A stretch of 64,000 nucleotides of DNA from Sycon ciliatum (GCF_964019385.1 NC_088655.1:15434357-15498356); one strand, 5' to 3'. Positions 11,397 through 22,413 are shown, counted from the stretch's first letter. The notes: generated by a model from the sequence alone, not told the origin. Translations and numbers: made by a program.

Positions 11397-12207
11397 GAGA
11401 GGTTTTGCATTCCGAATTTCGGAATTATTTTCGGAATGTGGCGGCAGCAGTCGAAAAAGCAGTCGAACTTTCGGAAGTGTGGTGGCGAAAGTGCATGGTT
11501 TTCCGAAAATGGATTTTCGGCTCTTTCATGTTTGGGAGTGCATATTTGAATACAAAAAAGTGTATTTTTCATGTTTGTATTTTTGCTTTCTGCTGCTCTC
11601 GATTATTTGAAAAAATTCCACGTATTTAGTTTTGATTTTTGCTGCTCTCGCTGATCTTGCCATTTAGACTTATCTTCTCACACTCTATCTTCCTTTGCCC
11701 TGGAGCCTACTAACAGTACAAGACAGTAGTGCATATTTGAATACAAAAAAGTGTATTTTTCATGTTTGTATTTTTGCTTTCTGCTGCTCTCGATTATTTG
11801 AAAAAAATTCCACGTATTTAGTTTTGATTTTTGCTGCTCTCGCTGATCTTGCCATTTTGACTTATCTTCTCACACTCCATCACACTCTATCTTCCTTTGC
11901 CCTGGAGCCTACTAACAGTACAAGACAGTAGTTCGCCAACCTCGTCTTCAGCTGTTGGATCATTTGGTCCCGTCAGTCCGTCCTCGTCTTCGAACCGCAC
12001 CCAAATTCAGTTTGACCTGCGCACATGGATTTGATCCTGCTCAACCCCTTCGACGCTCTCCATTTTGTTTTGCATGGCAACCCTTGGAAACGAAGTCGAA
12101 TCAGATTTTCGGAATGCAAAACACTGAAAATACCGTTTTTCGGAACGCGCTTTTTTCGGAAAAGCACAGTCGAAAATCATTCCGAAATTCGGAATGCAAA
12201 ACCTCTC
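11397..12207. mobile_element. TA-flanked TIR element, GAGAGGTT family (member 1)
   Basis: The left end GAGAGGTTTTGCATTCCGAA and the right end TTCGGAATGCAAAACCTCTC are exact complements, and arms extend further as gaatttcggaat blocks. TA dinucleotides flank both sides (11395-11396 and 12208-12209). It is 811 bp with no transposase frame and carries an internal ~190-bp direct duplication. Members 2 and 3 lie at 13250-14423 and 30955-31295. Confidence 0.8.
11537..11931. repeat. two ~195-bp direct repeats inside member 1
   Basis: The block from agtgcatatttgaatac to acaagacagtag occurs at about 11538-11728 and 11728-11931. The second copy has a few extra bases, including a repeated cacactccat/cacactctat. 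It is a duplication within the transposon body. Confidence 0.9.
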
Positions 12208-12209
12208 TA

Positions 12210-12376
12210 TTAATTTAATTAATTTCACAGTTCGCGTGAGACTCGGCTGGAAGCCGAAATATCCGCAACCGTAGGAACACCACCATCCTCTTGGATCAAG
12301 GCGCAGATGCAGCTCCTAAGTGGTGGGAGGTGAGAAGATCAGACCCACCACAAATTGGTCAAAGGCCGAAATCCCA
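12210..12376. other. spacer between two elements
   Basis: A short stretch with an open plus-strand frame but no recognisable protein. It may be a scrap of an older element. Confidence 0.35.
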
Positions 12377-12380
12377 TTAA

Positions 12381-13230
12381 AGGGGAAGTATACCCTAAAA
12401 TCAAATTTTCACCAGTTGTAGTCTTCTGGGTGCTGAGTCGAATGGTCTTGGTCTGAGGAAGCTGCGACGCTCCCTTCCTTCTTTTTTCCCAATCGAACCC
12501 GCGCACTTCCACCGAAACTGGGTGACTGTGCCCTACTAGATGGGGATTTGTATGCAAAATGTCACTAAAAGTGCTATGTCGTTCTTATAAAAGCACGGAT
12601 GACCGCGATTGGCCCATATGTTGTAGTCTTTTGGACGCTGAGTAGACTGGTTTTGGTCCGAAAAGGCTGCGATGCAGCGTTCCTTCTTTATTCCCAATCG
12701 AACATGGTTGAACAAGCGGTCACGTGCTCCTGGGTGCCCAAATCACCTGGTCACCGCGCCAGCAGGCGACAACTTTCACACCAAGGTTCAACTCGAGTGA
12801 CAGGACTGCACCCAAAAAAGGTCAAACAGGCTAGTAAGTTGTACCCTGCAGGCACGGTGACCAGGTGACTGGTGTACGCAGGAGCACGTGACCGCTTGTT
12901 CAACCATGTTCGATTGGGAATAAAGGAGGAACGCTGCATCGCAGCCTTTTCGGACCAAAACCAGTCGACTCAGCGTCCAAAAGACTACAACATATGGGCC
13001 AATGGCGGTCATCCGTGCTTTTATAAGAACGAAATGGCGCTTTTAGTGACATTTTGCATACAAATCCCCATCTAATAGGGCGTAGTCACCCAGTTTCGGT
13101 GGAAGTGTGCGAGTTCGATTGGGAATAAAGGAGGAAGGGAGCGTCTCAGCTTCCTCGGACCAAGACCATTCGACTCAGCACCCCGAAGACTACAACTGGT
13201 GAAAATTTGATTTTAGGGTATACTTCCCCT
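12381..13230. mobile_element. long foldback element with TTAA target (copy 1)
   Basis: The element begins AGGGGAAGTATACCCTAAAA and ends with its complement. The arms, roughly 390 bp each, stay complementary almost to a short centre around 12780-12840. TTAA precedes it (12377-12380), and TTTA, a one-base variant, follows. Each arm is itself two diverged ~200-bp direct subunits, both starting gttgtagtctt. There is no transposase. TTAA preference suggests mobilisation by a piggyBac-type enzyme, but the terminal bases are not the usual CCC. A second copy is at 49884-50755. Confidence 0.85.
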
Positions 13231-13249
13231 TTTACTGCATCCATCATTT

Positions 13250-14423
13250 GAGAGGTTAAGAACTTAAGATGCACGCTATTTCTGACATGACGCGAAAGTT
13301 CAGCTCGCGTTATTTGGCTCACACGTCGAAAAACAACGCGGGTGACCTGCAACTCACGTCGAAATTGGGAGTGTTACGCCAAATTTGACATGAAATTGGG
13401 CGTCACGTCGGAAATAGCGTGCATGTTTTAACCCTTTATGTACCGCGCATCTAATGTATGCGTAGGGTACTCCTCGCCAATGATGGACCTATAGGATAAA
13501 ATCTAGACGCATTTTGTATGTGCAAGTTATGTTTTTCTGAATCTATAGTAATGAATGGGTCCATTTGTCAACATATTGTAATCCAGCACGCAGCTATAAG
13601 TAGAAGGCATACACGGAATACCCAATTATGAGCCAATTGTGCGTAATTCTGACAATTGAGATCGCTATATTTGAAATAAACTATAGACGTATCAGGGACG
13701 GCTATTGGGACGCACAGTGACAGAAGGATACCACAGGCACTAGTTGCATGCATGAACAGCAACAGAAGGGGCGGGAAACGGATGTATCGTCTAAATACCA
13801 GACGCAAACAATTGCGTCAAATATTCAAATTATTGCAATTATTTCAGATTTGAAATATGCAGTTTTTACTGATCTACTCACGTCGAGCGAGGATTGGTGA
13901 TTGAGAAGACAAGAAATAGTTACTAGGGGATGACCTCCACCTGCCTTGGTGATTTTATGCCATCGCTGCCCTCCCTCTCGCTGCTACTTGGAGAGCGAAT
14001 GCTGTGATGGCTTCAGCGATGAAATTTGGCAGTTTCGATTCAGATCCTGAAGAGATATCGCTGCTTCAGCTCTCTCCAGGTGTCTACCACGACTAGAGGA
14101 TGTCGATATTAGCTGGAGAAGGCTATATCTCTATTAGCAGCAGCGCGACGGAATGAAAACACGATCGAAATTGGCAAAATATATCGCAGAGCGCTGCATT
14201 TGCGAAGCGCACATTTCGCCGCGATCGGTCTCCATACTTTCAAATGGCGACCTACCCATATCATACGTCAAAATTTTCAGTGGGATCTCAGCTGTCCACT
14301 GCAAAAAACCATGAGTCAATCAGAGGAAGGCCGCCGCCGAACGGCGCGTTCAAGTGCGGCGCGCCGAACCGTAAATATTTTTACGGTTCGAGATGGGCGC
14401 AGTACATAAAGGGTTAACCTCTC
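13250..14423. mobile_element. GAGAGGTT-family element (member 2), split by a nested insertion
   Basis: The left end is GAGAGGTTAAGAACTTAAGA and the right end TTAACCTCTC followed by TA. Inner arms gcacgctatttc and gaaatagcgtgc pair, so the element itself is only about 190 bp. The remaining sequence, 13432-14413, is a second element inserted near its right end at TTAA. The left TA has decayed to TT. Confidence 0.7.
13432..14413. mobile_element. piggyBac-like non-autonomous element nested in 13250-14423
   Basis: Ends are CCCTTTATGTACCGCGC and GCGCAGTACATAAAGGG (one mismatch in 17). Perfect TTAA duplications sit on both sides (13428-13431 and 14414-14417). CCC termini plus TTAA are the signature of piggyBac. 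It is 982 bp. The frames inside (for example 13568-13807 minus and 14200-14409 plus) show no transposase features, so it is non-autonomous. A hairpin gaaccgtaaatatttttacggttc lies just inside the right end. Confidence 0.85.
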
Positions 14424-14425
14424 TA

Positions 14426-15302
14426 TTATGTGCATGCTGAACCTAGGTCGGCATATTTAGGTGGGTGCACGTGCCCCCTGTGCCCCATGCTGGCTACGCA
14501 CCTGACCTACATGCAGACATTGTACAACTCTCAGCAGCCATCTGACACAGACCAAAGGTAACGAGTTGGCCTTACACAGCTAGGACTGGCGGAAGCAAGT
14601 ATATAATTGGTCCGGCCGTACCAAATTCTTTCACACTTGTGCACGATACGGAGAGGATGTACATGTTTGACTTCGTCAGCAGTGAACATGCGTTAATAGC
14701 TAAACAGTTAGTCCGACCGCAGCCCAACCAACCGTACCTACCAGTTCAGCCGTCCAGGACAGCAGAGCACTCCGTGAGCACACGTGTCATCACACCGTTG
14801 CAAACCAACCCTCCCCCCCCCCCCCCGTTTTCCTTTTTTTGTAGAATTTGGCCTTATCCCCTCCCCCGCACACAAGTGTTGCCTGATGTTTACAGGCTGG
14901 CCGGAAGGAAGTTTGGAGCGATAATGACAACATCTCTGGTGAAAGCATCCTACCTCTTCGCAGGTTCTTGAGCACTACGTCTGCAAAAATGATCCTGGAT
15001 ATGAACAGCTTTTTGGCTTAGGATCCGTGAAAAAAGAACCCTGGATGACACATTGTTATTTCAAGGGCACATTCTCTTGATTAATCGGAGCTGATAAGGA
15101 CAACTCGACAAGTTGAAAGCAAAACATAGCTACAGATCAGTGTAGGTATTAGCTGCATCTAATGTTTGGCATTAAGTGGTCTTTGTAAAAAAAAAAAAAA
15201 AAAAATGTACGTTTGCTGTCCCTTACAGCGCTCGAATGTGCCTTGTAGGCCAAGTCCCCCCCCCCCCCCCGTCTTGACAGATTCGCCTACTGATGGCCGA
15301 CC
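14426..15302. other. non-coding stretch
   Basis: Contains poly-C runs (about 14814-14826 and 15257-15270) and an A-run near 15187-15205. No gene is recognised. Confidence 0.5.
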
Positions 15303-15310
15303 CCTTTGGA

Positions 15311-16784
15311 GGTAATCATGCAGTTTAGGGTCCCAAATTATTTTGCACTTTCCCAGTGTTCAGTGTACTGTCACATGCCTTTTCCCAGTGTTCAGTGTAC
15401 GGTCACACGCGTTTTCAGTGTACTTTCACTATGCTTCTTCTTTTCTCGTGTCAAAGTTTTGTTTCCTTTGTCAACGTTTCGTCTCCTTTATGGAAGTTTT
15501 TCTTTGACTTTGTGGTAATGGCTGGGTGTCCCGGAGCGCCGATACGCATTGTCCCTCAGGCACACATTCTTAATGATCATGCGATTTTGATGGAGAAGTG
15601 GACGGTGTTCACACTAGTGCCGATCTTTTCCAGAACCGAACTTGGTCAACTGGAGTTCCTTGCCGCTCGGCGCTGTATCAGCAACGGAATGCCTTGCGCC
15701 ACGTGTGGGGCGCTATGTGGCCTCACTAGACGGCAGGAGAGCAGCGACGGGTTTCGCTGGAGATGCCGACCTTGTAAATATGTCCGGAGCGTTCGCGGTG
15801 GTTCTTTTTTCGAGGGAAGCCATCTGTCTTTCCGAGAGATACTGTTTATCTCCTACTGGTGGGCCCAGGATATGCCGCAAGACATCGTTATCCGGGAGCT
15901 GGGCTTATCGAATCACACGGTTGTGGACTGGTACAGTTTCCACCGAGACATTGCCATCCAGGACATCCTGAACAACCCCACTCAGCTCGGAGGCATCGAT
16001 CTTCAAGGTCAAGCGATCGTTGTTGAAATCGACGAGAGCAAGTACTTCCATCGAAAGTCCTATCGTGGCGCCTGGCACGAAGGGCACTGGGTGTTCGGGG
16101 CCATCGAGCGACACTCTGGCCGATGTATGATCAAGGTTAGCAATATGATCTTGGATTAATGTAGGCTTACCGGTAGTTCTGATTTTGGTCGTTCTGAAAG
16201 TGGTCACCAAATAATTAATTGGTGCTTCTTGTCATGCCTATGTTGTTCGTACAGGAAGTTCCCGACAGGCGTGCTGCCACGTTGGTCCAGCTGATCGGCA
16301 GTGGATTCTGCCTGGCTCACGCATCATCTCTGACGGCTGGGCCGCATACGCGCAGATCAGGAACATCCACGGTGGCGTATACCAGCACGATGCCGACGAC
16401 AACTTTGTTGATCCGGACGACCGAACGATCCACACCAACAACGTGGAAAACATGTGGATGCGGGCCAAGCGCCAGCTGAAGCGCAACTTCGGCACATCGC
16501 GAGAGTTGTTCCCGACGTACCTCTGCGAGTTCGTGTGGAGACAGAGAGTTCGTGCGGAAAACAACACGTTCGGCTCCCTGCTCCGCAGTGTTCACCAGCA
16601 GTAGTCTGATCTGTCCTCAGCTTTCATGAAAATAAAGTTCATGATAGTGACTGTGTTGTTGATCTTGGTTGTTCAAGGTTCAACGGTCGGAAAGCATGTG
16701 AAAGTACACTGAAAAAGCGTTCGACAGTACACTGAACACTGGGAAAGTGCGAAATAATTTGGGACCCTAAACTGTATGATTACC
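15311..16784 (+). mobile_element. Merlin (IS1595/IS1016-related) DNA transposon
   Basis: The TIR of about 63 bp begins GGTAATCATGCAGTTTAGGG on the left and GGTAATCATACAGTTTAGGG on the right (complement), with only a few mismatches. A perfect 8-bp target duplication CCTTTGGA flanks it (15303-15310 and 16785-16792), as expected for Merlin (8-9 bp). It carries one transposase gene with a single intron and a polyadenylation signal AATAAA at 16631-16636, 26 bp after the stop. Sub-terminal repeats of cagtgttcagtgtac occur inside the left end. The high TIR identity and near-intact gene point to fairly recent activity. Confidence 0.93.
15518..16604 (+). pseudogene. Merlin transposase (DDE, IS1595-like), one frameshift
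   Basis: Exon 1 runs 15518-16135 and exon 2 16255-16604, separated by a 119-bp phase-0 GT-AG intron (gttagc...acag). The 206 residues of exon 1 hold a zinc ribbon (CATC...CRPC) near residues 65-90 and the first catalytic aspartate in the motif VEIDES near residue 172. Exon 2 holds the second aspartate (IISDGWAAY) and the glutamate (NNVENMW), followed by a typical C-terminus ending SVHQQ. Exon 2 is 350 nt, one short of whole codons. The frame slips near 16293-16305, between [14 protein letters not shown] and WILPGS, consistent with loss of one base. The ATG at 15518 is preferred because upstream frame sequence lies in the sub-terminal repeats. It acts on its own TIRs in the nucleus. This copy is probably inactive unless the slip is a sequencing error. 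Confidence 0.88.
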
Positions 16785-16792
16785 CCTTTGGA

Positions 16793-19292
16793 CACACGTA
16801 GGGAGGTGCGGCTTTTGTTAATCATCGGTTACCTAGTTGCTAGGTCATATTTGAACAACGGCTTTTCGCTCTCTTGCTACAACACAAATACCGAACTTCC
16901 CTGTGATTCGAAATTGCTCCTTCCAAACGAAGGAAAACATTGCTTTGAAGAGTGGAACAAGGCGTTGCTTCCAATTTGTCGAAACCGCTAAAACAAGATC
17001 TTGCTTTTCCAACAGTAAAAAAGGACTCCGCAGATGTGCAGACTGATTCCTTTCCAGCAGCCATTTGTTGATTCAACACTATTATAATTATTATCGGGAT
17101 TAGTTTGCGTTAGCTTTCAGTTTAGCATTAGCGGTTTATCAGTATCATCAATTCATCAACGCATTAGGTTCGTACAGCAACAGAAGAGAACAAGATAGAA
17201 ACCATAAACTGATAAGGTGCAGAGTTAAGTTAAGTTGCTGGACAAGGAATCAGTCAGCACTGTTCTCAATCGTAGCGAGTAGAGCACACTGGTGGCACAC
17301 TTGATTACAGTGACGCTTAGGTACTAAGGAAGAGTTTTGTCGATGGCGCTGCCGCGGCTTGTCTTCGCTGTAGTATGACCACGCAACTGGATAACCGATA
17401 AGCTTATGATAGGACTACGAAGAGTAGGATAACCTCTCCACACACACACACACTGTGTGACACAATGTGTCATGCTATTCACAGGAGGAGCTGGAGCCTA
17501 CTGGGAGGTGCACAAAAGGACTAATATTGCTTCCTTCCTTCTTTTTCGGAAGTAAGGGGGGGGGGGGGGGACCCGAGCCTCTGCGGACCTGCCAAGGATT
17601 TAGGTACTTTAGTTCAACTACGTGCATGGCTACAGTATAGTATATCCTCCTTTGGCGGCTGGAACCCCGTGAACCGCCGCAATATGGTACAAGTAATAAT
17701 GGATGCTCAATTGGCCCAAATAATTCACATTGAAACAAACAGATTCTTGTGCATTAGCATACCTACATGCATGTGCAATAACGTACAAGGATTGTTGCTT
17801 CAATGGTTGGCACTGGAACTCGCCAGGAAACTCGACGCCTAGAAGTTGACCTCGCAGTTCACATGCATGCAGTGGGGCGTAACTGGCTGGCCGATGCTTG
17901 TATGCGTTCCAGACGTGGTAAATGTGATCTCGCCAGACCAAACCACCCATCAATCGATGACCAGATAAGATACGCATATCTACAGCAACCTTGCATCCAT
18001 GCACATGTACCTGCCCACAAAGGACCTGCTCGGATATAGTCGAGCTTGAACAGTTGAAGGTAGGAGCACCTTACTCCTTAGCGGTTCCGAGTGGCTGCAA
18101 GTAAATACACAAAAGATAAAATCCCACAAACAGTTGAAGGTAGGAGCACCTTAGCGGTTCCAAGTGGCTGCAAGTAAATACACAAAAGATAAAATCCCAC
18201 AAAGTCTTCCCAAAAGCAGGCGTTACTAACACAAGTGGCTGGTGAGACACCTCACAGGAACACCAACAAGTAATGCAAGCAAGTGGGATTTCGTCAGAAG
18301 AAGAATGGATAAGTTTGACGCATAGTGCACGCACGCACGCAAGCACACCACAGCACGCGACGATGGAGTGGGGTGATAGAACCGCCCTACTCACGTCGGA
18401 CCTTTCACTTACCAGTCGTTCGGCACAGATTCGGAACATTTACAGCAGCACTCCGGCCGTCGTGTTGGCTGGGGCCTTCTAAAATCTTCGCCGATTTCAC
18501 TCGATGATCTGTCGACCATTGTCCCGGTCGATTACCGTGAGTGCGAGCGGAACGAGTTAGCGACCACCGATTCGCCTCAAATTTTCACAAGATGTTCTTG
18601 ATAAGGACTACAACTGACCCCTGTTATGCTTGTGTCCAGGAAAATTCGTTTCGCCAAAGCACTTTCGAAAGTTCAGGAGGAAGAGAAACACAGGCTACTT
18701 TCGCCACCACAAACCAGAACTGAGCAAGAAGAATGTTCGGGATCCTTTCTCGCCCAGCGCGTGCAGCGTGCGGCTGACGACGCGGCTGGCTGCATGCGCG
18801 AGTGGAAGTGAGCTGAGCGTGCTTGGTACGGTAAACCGGTAGACAGCGGCCGACCTGCGGCTGCGTGAATGTCACACGATGTGCGACGCGGGCTCATCAA
18901 GCTTTCCGGGAAGTAGAGCGCTGATTGGTGGGACGATTTTTGCCGCTTAGCATGTCGGTCAGTTTCGTGCCGTCGGGTCAAATCCTGAACTGACCCATCG
19001 ATATGCATCGTCGTAAAACCCAATCTGGTGTTTCGACGCACAGCCACTGCACAGACAGTACATAGCTCCGGGTGAGTGAGGGAAGCTTCCGGCAAGCCTA
19101 CAAGCCGCGGAGGTCATGGGCCGGAGACAGCCTTGCCCTTGCAAGCTTGGCGCAGCACGAGTGGTTGCTGAGTGCAGATCAGCGCTCTCACTTGTGTGTC
19201 TGACACTGACAGACTCCTCACCTACAAGCTTGGCCAATGCAGTCTGTCATGTCTACTCATCTCGTTTTGGGACTCCGTAGCGTTGCATAAAT
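16793..19292. other. long non-coding stretch
   Basis: No credible gene. Contains a short CA run (17443-17455), a poly-G run (17557-17570) and the 80-bp tandem duplication listed separately. Frames of 120-140 codons (17630-18004, 18673-19095, both minus) lack recognisable domains. Confidence 0.5.
18051..18202. repeat. tandem duplication of ~80 bp
   Basis: Unit cagttgaaggtaggagcacc...aaaatcccacaaa at 18051-18130 is repeated at 18131-18202. The second unit lacks eight bases after the ccttac/ccttag position and otherwise differs by one base. Confidence 0.92.
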
Positions 19293-19442
19293 CAGGGAGT
19301 CGTGAAAGCCCCTGCCCCTGGGCATGGTGCAGACCAACGGTACGGGTAGACACAGCCCGACCGAGATCAAGAGCCTTGCACTCTGTCGTGTAGCATGTAG
19401 ATCTACATGATGTAGGCTGTAGCTATGATGGTCTACCAAGTA

Positions 19443-19939
19443 CAGTCTGTATCGGCTATAGAGTGACCGGATATAAGAATATATCGGCTACAGTGATATT
19501 GGTACGAAATATCAAAAGCAAAACGTATTTTATCCAGTACAAATATCACTATAACCAATATTATCAGATGTAATGATATATCGGATATTATGATGGCAAC
19601 AACGAATCAAAACATGCATAACACACTACATTATTATCGGCTATAGTGATAACTTTAAAATACATGTTGCAATAATATCAAAGGCCCTATTTCTTTACTT
19701 TCTTCACGTTGCTTATTTTGATAGTGACACATGTTCATGTACATAACAGAATTTTTTATGGAAATGCGGGCACTGTCAACTATGCAGCATGCTCATTTGT
19801 CAAAACGCCATGCTGGAAGTATTTCCTTGCCTTTCATGTGTCGCTCGAAAAAAATCGATCGTATCGCATATAGTGATGCATCGGTTATAGTGATAAAATC
19901 ACGGAAATCAAAAGGGTACGCTATAGCCGATACAGACTG
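19443..19939. mobile_element. TA-flanked MITE, CAGTCTGTATCGGCTATAG ends
   Basis: The left end CAGTCTGTATCGGCTATAG is complementary to the right end CTATAGCCGATACAGACTG. TA duplications flank both sides. Internal ATATCACTATA-type words recur. It is 497 bp and non-coding. TA targets and CAGT...ACTG ends fit Tc1/mariner-pogo (Tigger)-type elements, and similar ends occur at 22749, 28438 and 28724. Confidence 0.82.
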
Positions 19940-20260
19940 TACTGTAGATCTACCAATGACGTCATGGGCATGACCAGGAAGATCTACAGTAGCTGAGGTC
20001 TGCTTCTGATAAGCTGAGGATAAAGATGACTTACATCATTGTATGGATATGCATTCAGGGAGTCGTGAAACCCCTAGTAATAGTAATACTACAAGGTAGT
20101 AGATCTACCCGACTTCCTGGATGCAACAGCATCTGACTAAAGCCTAAGTAAAGCCTAAAGGTAGTAAAATCGTCACCTTGTGGACGGCCATCACAGACAC
20201 TGGCACTGCCTAGCGCCGTAGCGGTGTTGCAGTGCGTGTGGAGCTCGCCCTATACCATGT

Positions 20261-20351
20261 ATACTACAGTGCTGGCAACAGAAATCCGACCCCCTTGCCG
20301 GCGCGCCGCGGCGGCAAGGGGGTCGGATTTCTGTTGCCAGCACTGTAGTAT
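20261..20351. repeat. perfect 40-bp stem hairpin
   Basis: Positions 20261-20300 are exactly complementary to 20312-20351 with an 11-nt GC-rich loop (gcgcgccgcgg). A perfect stem without bulges is unlike most animal miRNA precursors, which usually have mismatches, but would make a 40-bp double-stranded RNA if transcribed. It may instead be an inverted duplication or a minimal foldback element. Confidence 0.95.
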
Positions 20352-20923
20352 CGAACACTGTCTTGTCGCCTTGATCATTTTGGCAGCGAGCATGGCACAG
20401 CTAGCTAGCTAGGCGAGTGACAGTAGCTCAGCTGGTTGATCTTTTTTTAGTGAGCTGAAGGCTGAAGTCATTTCCGCTCGTGTTCGGAACAGATGGATGG
20501 ATTACTTACTTCGGCATTATTTTGTAAAGCACGCAACCCAGTATGCGGCTATTATGGCACTAGTTATCATGGTTATATCTGGACTGAAGTTTGCTTTCCA
20601 GCAGTGACCATGGTGACATCTTACTACATACATGTATCGGTAATCGTACTTGGATCTACAGAAAAGAGATACCTAAGACTAAGTCACAGTAAGTGTGTTC
20701 TCGCGTTTGTTGCGCAGGGGTTTCTCTCTGCGGTACCCGCGCAGTTAGTTGTGCGGGCGTTGCTCTTTGGGTTTGGCCAAAGCCGACTGCCGAGCCGCAT
20801 ATCTACGTAGATATCACAGTGTTGAACCGAGTCCGAGTGTGGAGTGTTGCAACTGACAGAACCGCCTTCACGGTCGTGTCCGAGTCCATTCATTCGTTGG
20901 TCCTGCTCCCCTTGCCAGCAAGA

Positions 20924-21181
20924 ATGGGAGCGAAGGTAAGCAAAATCAAGCCGGAGGAAGTAGCCAGAATTGAACAACGCTACATGGACACAGGCGTGCT
21001 GATTTTCTGGCAGCTGCAACGCAGCAATCTAGAAGAGCAGCAGCAGCAGAGGAAAAAGAAGTCGCAGAGGAAAAAGAAGTCTGGTAAAACCGTGGTGACT
21101 GTGCGTGCATCGAAAACAGATTCTGTAACGACCAGTGATAAAGACGAAGTGCACAATAATTGTAGCTTCAATGTGTCTTGA
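20924..21181 (+). CDS. short uncharacterised protein, possible N-myristoylation signal
   Basis: I do not recognise this protein. The 85-residue frame begins MGAKVSK, which fits a myristoylation start (Gly2, Ser6), continues into a Gln/Lys-rich basic stretch (QQQQRKKKSQRKKKSGK, about residues 40-56), and ends in a Ser/Thr/Asp-rich tail. The frame stays open upstream, but this ATG gives the most protein-like start. A GTAAGC donor-like site directly after codon 4 means the ATG could instead begin a first coding exon spliced elsewhere. Nothing nearby indicates function. Confidence 0.3.
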   Translation: MGAKVSKIKPEEVARIEQRYMDTGVLIFWQLQRSNLEEQQQQRKKKSQRKKKSGKTVVTVRASKTDSVTTSDKDEVHNNCSFNVS

Positions 21182-22264
21182 TGCGAGTCGATGAAGCTAG
21201 CGTTTAGCTGAAAGCCAAAGAGTCCTACTATCTGCTACACCACTCATTGCCTGCTGCACCTCAGCCGCCCTGGCTGGTAATAACCATTATTGGAGCTTTC
21301 TGGTGGTGTGCCCAGTCAGGGACAAAGAATATGCCGAAGCCACCGACTTAGCTGGAGCTGCAACCTCCTAACTCTATGCTGGATTGCAAGTCAGCACGCC
21401 ATAATGGTCGCGCCAATGCTAACGATGGTAACCACCCTATCTGACTGCAGCCAGTGTGTCCGAAACATAACAAAAAAGATCCGTTGATCCCACTCCGCCT
21501 GCACTGCCACTAACTGTACATCATATCAAGAAAGTAAGTTGATCGCGAAGAAAGAAGTGCAATGAATTCCGGGATATAGCAAGGTGCCACATGCAGACAC
21601 CAGAAAGTGCATGCAGGGGATAATCCTCCATGAGCTTGAACGAAGACGTGTGCATGAAAATGTCATGCCACTGCAGACAAGAAAATAAGGAATGGAGAGC
21701 CGGGGAGAGCTACGTGAGTGCCTACTCAATGGCAACTGTACTTTGAAGTAGCCGTGCAGTTCCGCTGCTTCCTGCCAATGGAGAGCGGCGGTGCGCATGC
21801 CAACCCTCCGTACAGCTTCATGCATGGACCACGTTCAATGATTCCACCAAGCTCCTCTTTTTTTTGGCCACAGTCCATTGCGAGGATAAAGGATTTCAGA
21901 AAAGCCCAAGCAATGATATCACTCAGGTTGCGTGCGGACGTCACCCAGTTCATTCAACGACGTCATCTAGATCCCATGCTGTTACCCAGACTTCCATGAC
22001 ATCACCTAGGCCATTCGATGACACCACCCGTGCAAGTCATGCTATGCCGTCGCCCCGATCATTCAAGGGAGATCACCAAGACCTTGCTTCCACTGTGGCC
22101 TATGTCAGCAACGCCTGCATGCGAGTGGCTGTTCACTTGCCACCGCCTGGACGCACAAATCTAGCCAACGTGTAGGTGTGTACGTCCTGTTGTTCATTTG
22201 CTGTGCTCTTACAATATTCATATAGACTTTGATTTTGAAGTGTACAGTATTGGTCACCATGGTA
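21182..22264. other. non-coding stretch
   Basis: No recognisable gene. Frames around 21718-22175 have no domain features. Confidence 0.45.
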
Positions 22265-22413
22265 CAGTAAAACCTGTGATTAACAATCGATCACCTCTTG
22301 GGGCCCAGAGAAAGCGGTCTTTAGTGGCAGGTGGTCCTTAGCTAGAGGGTTGCACCGCACAACCATAAGAAGTGGTCTGTAGTACAGGCTGGTCGTAGTC
22401 ACCGGTTTTACGG
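22265..22413. mobile_element. degraded TA-flanked MITE, CAGTAAAACCTG ends
   Basis: The left end CAGTAAAACCTGTGATTAAC resembles the left end of the element at 28724. The right end (ccggttttacgg, then TA) is a decayed complement. About 149 bp, non-coding. Confidence 0.5.

Noticed and set aside
15356-15517. Upstream N-terminal extension of the Merlin transposase
   Set aside because: It reads through the TIR and sub-terminal repeats. The protein-like sequence begins at the ATG at 15518.
20421-20485. tRNA gene suggested by a perfect A-box-like tagctcagctgg
   Set aside because: No matching B box at the right spacing (only gtgttcggaac) and no cloverleaf. At most a decayed SINE head.
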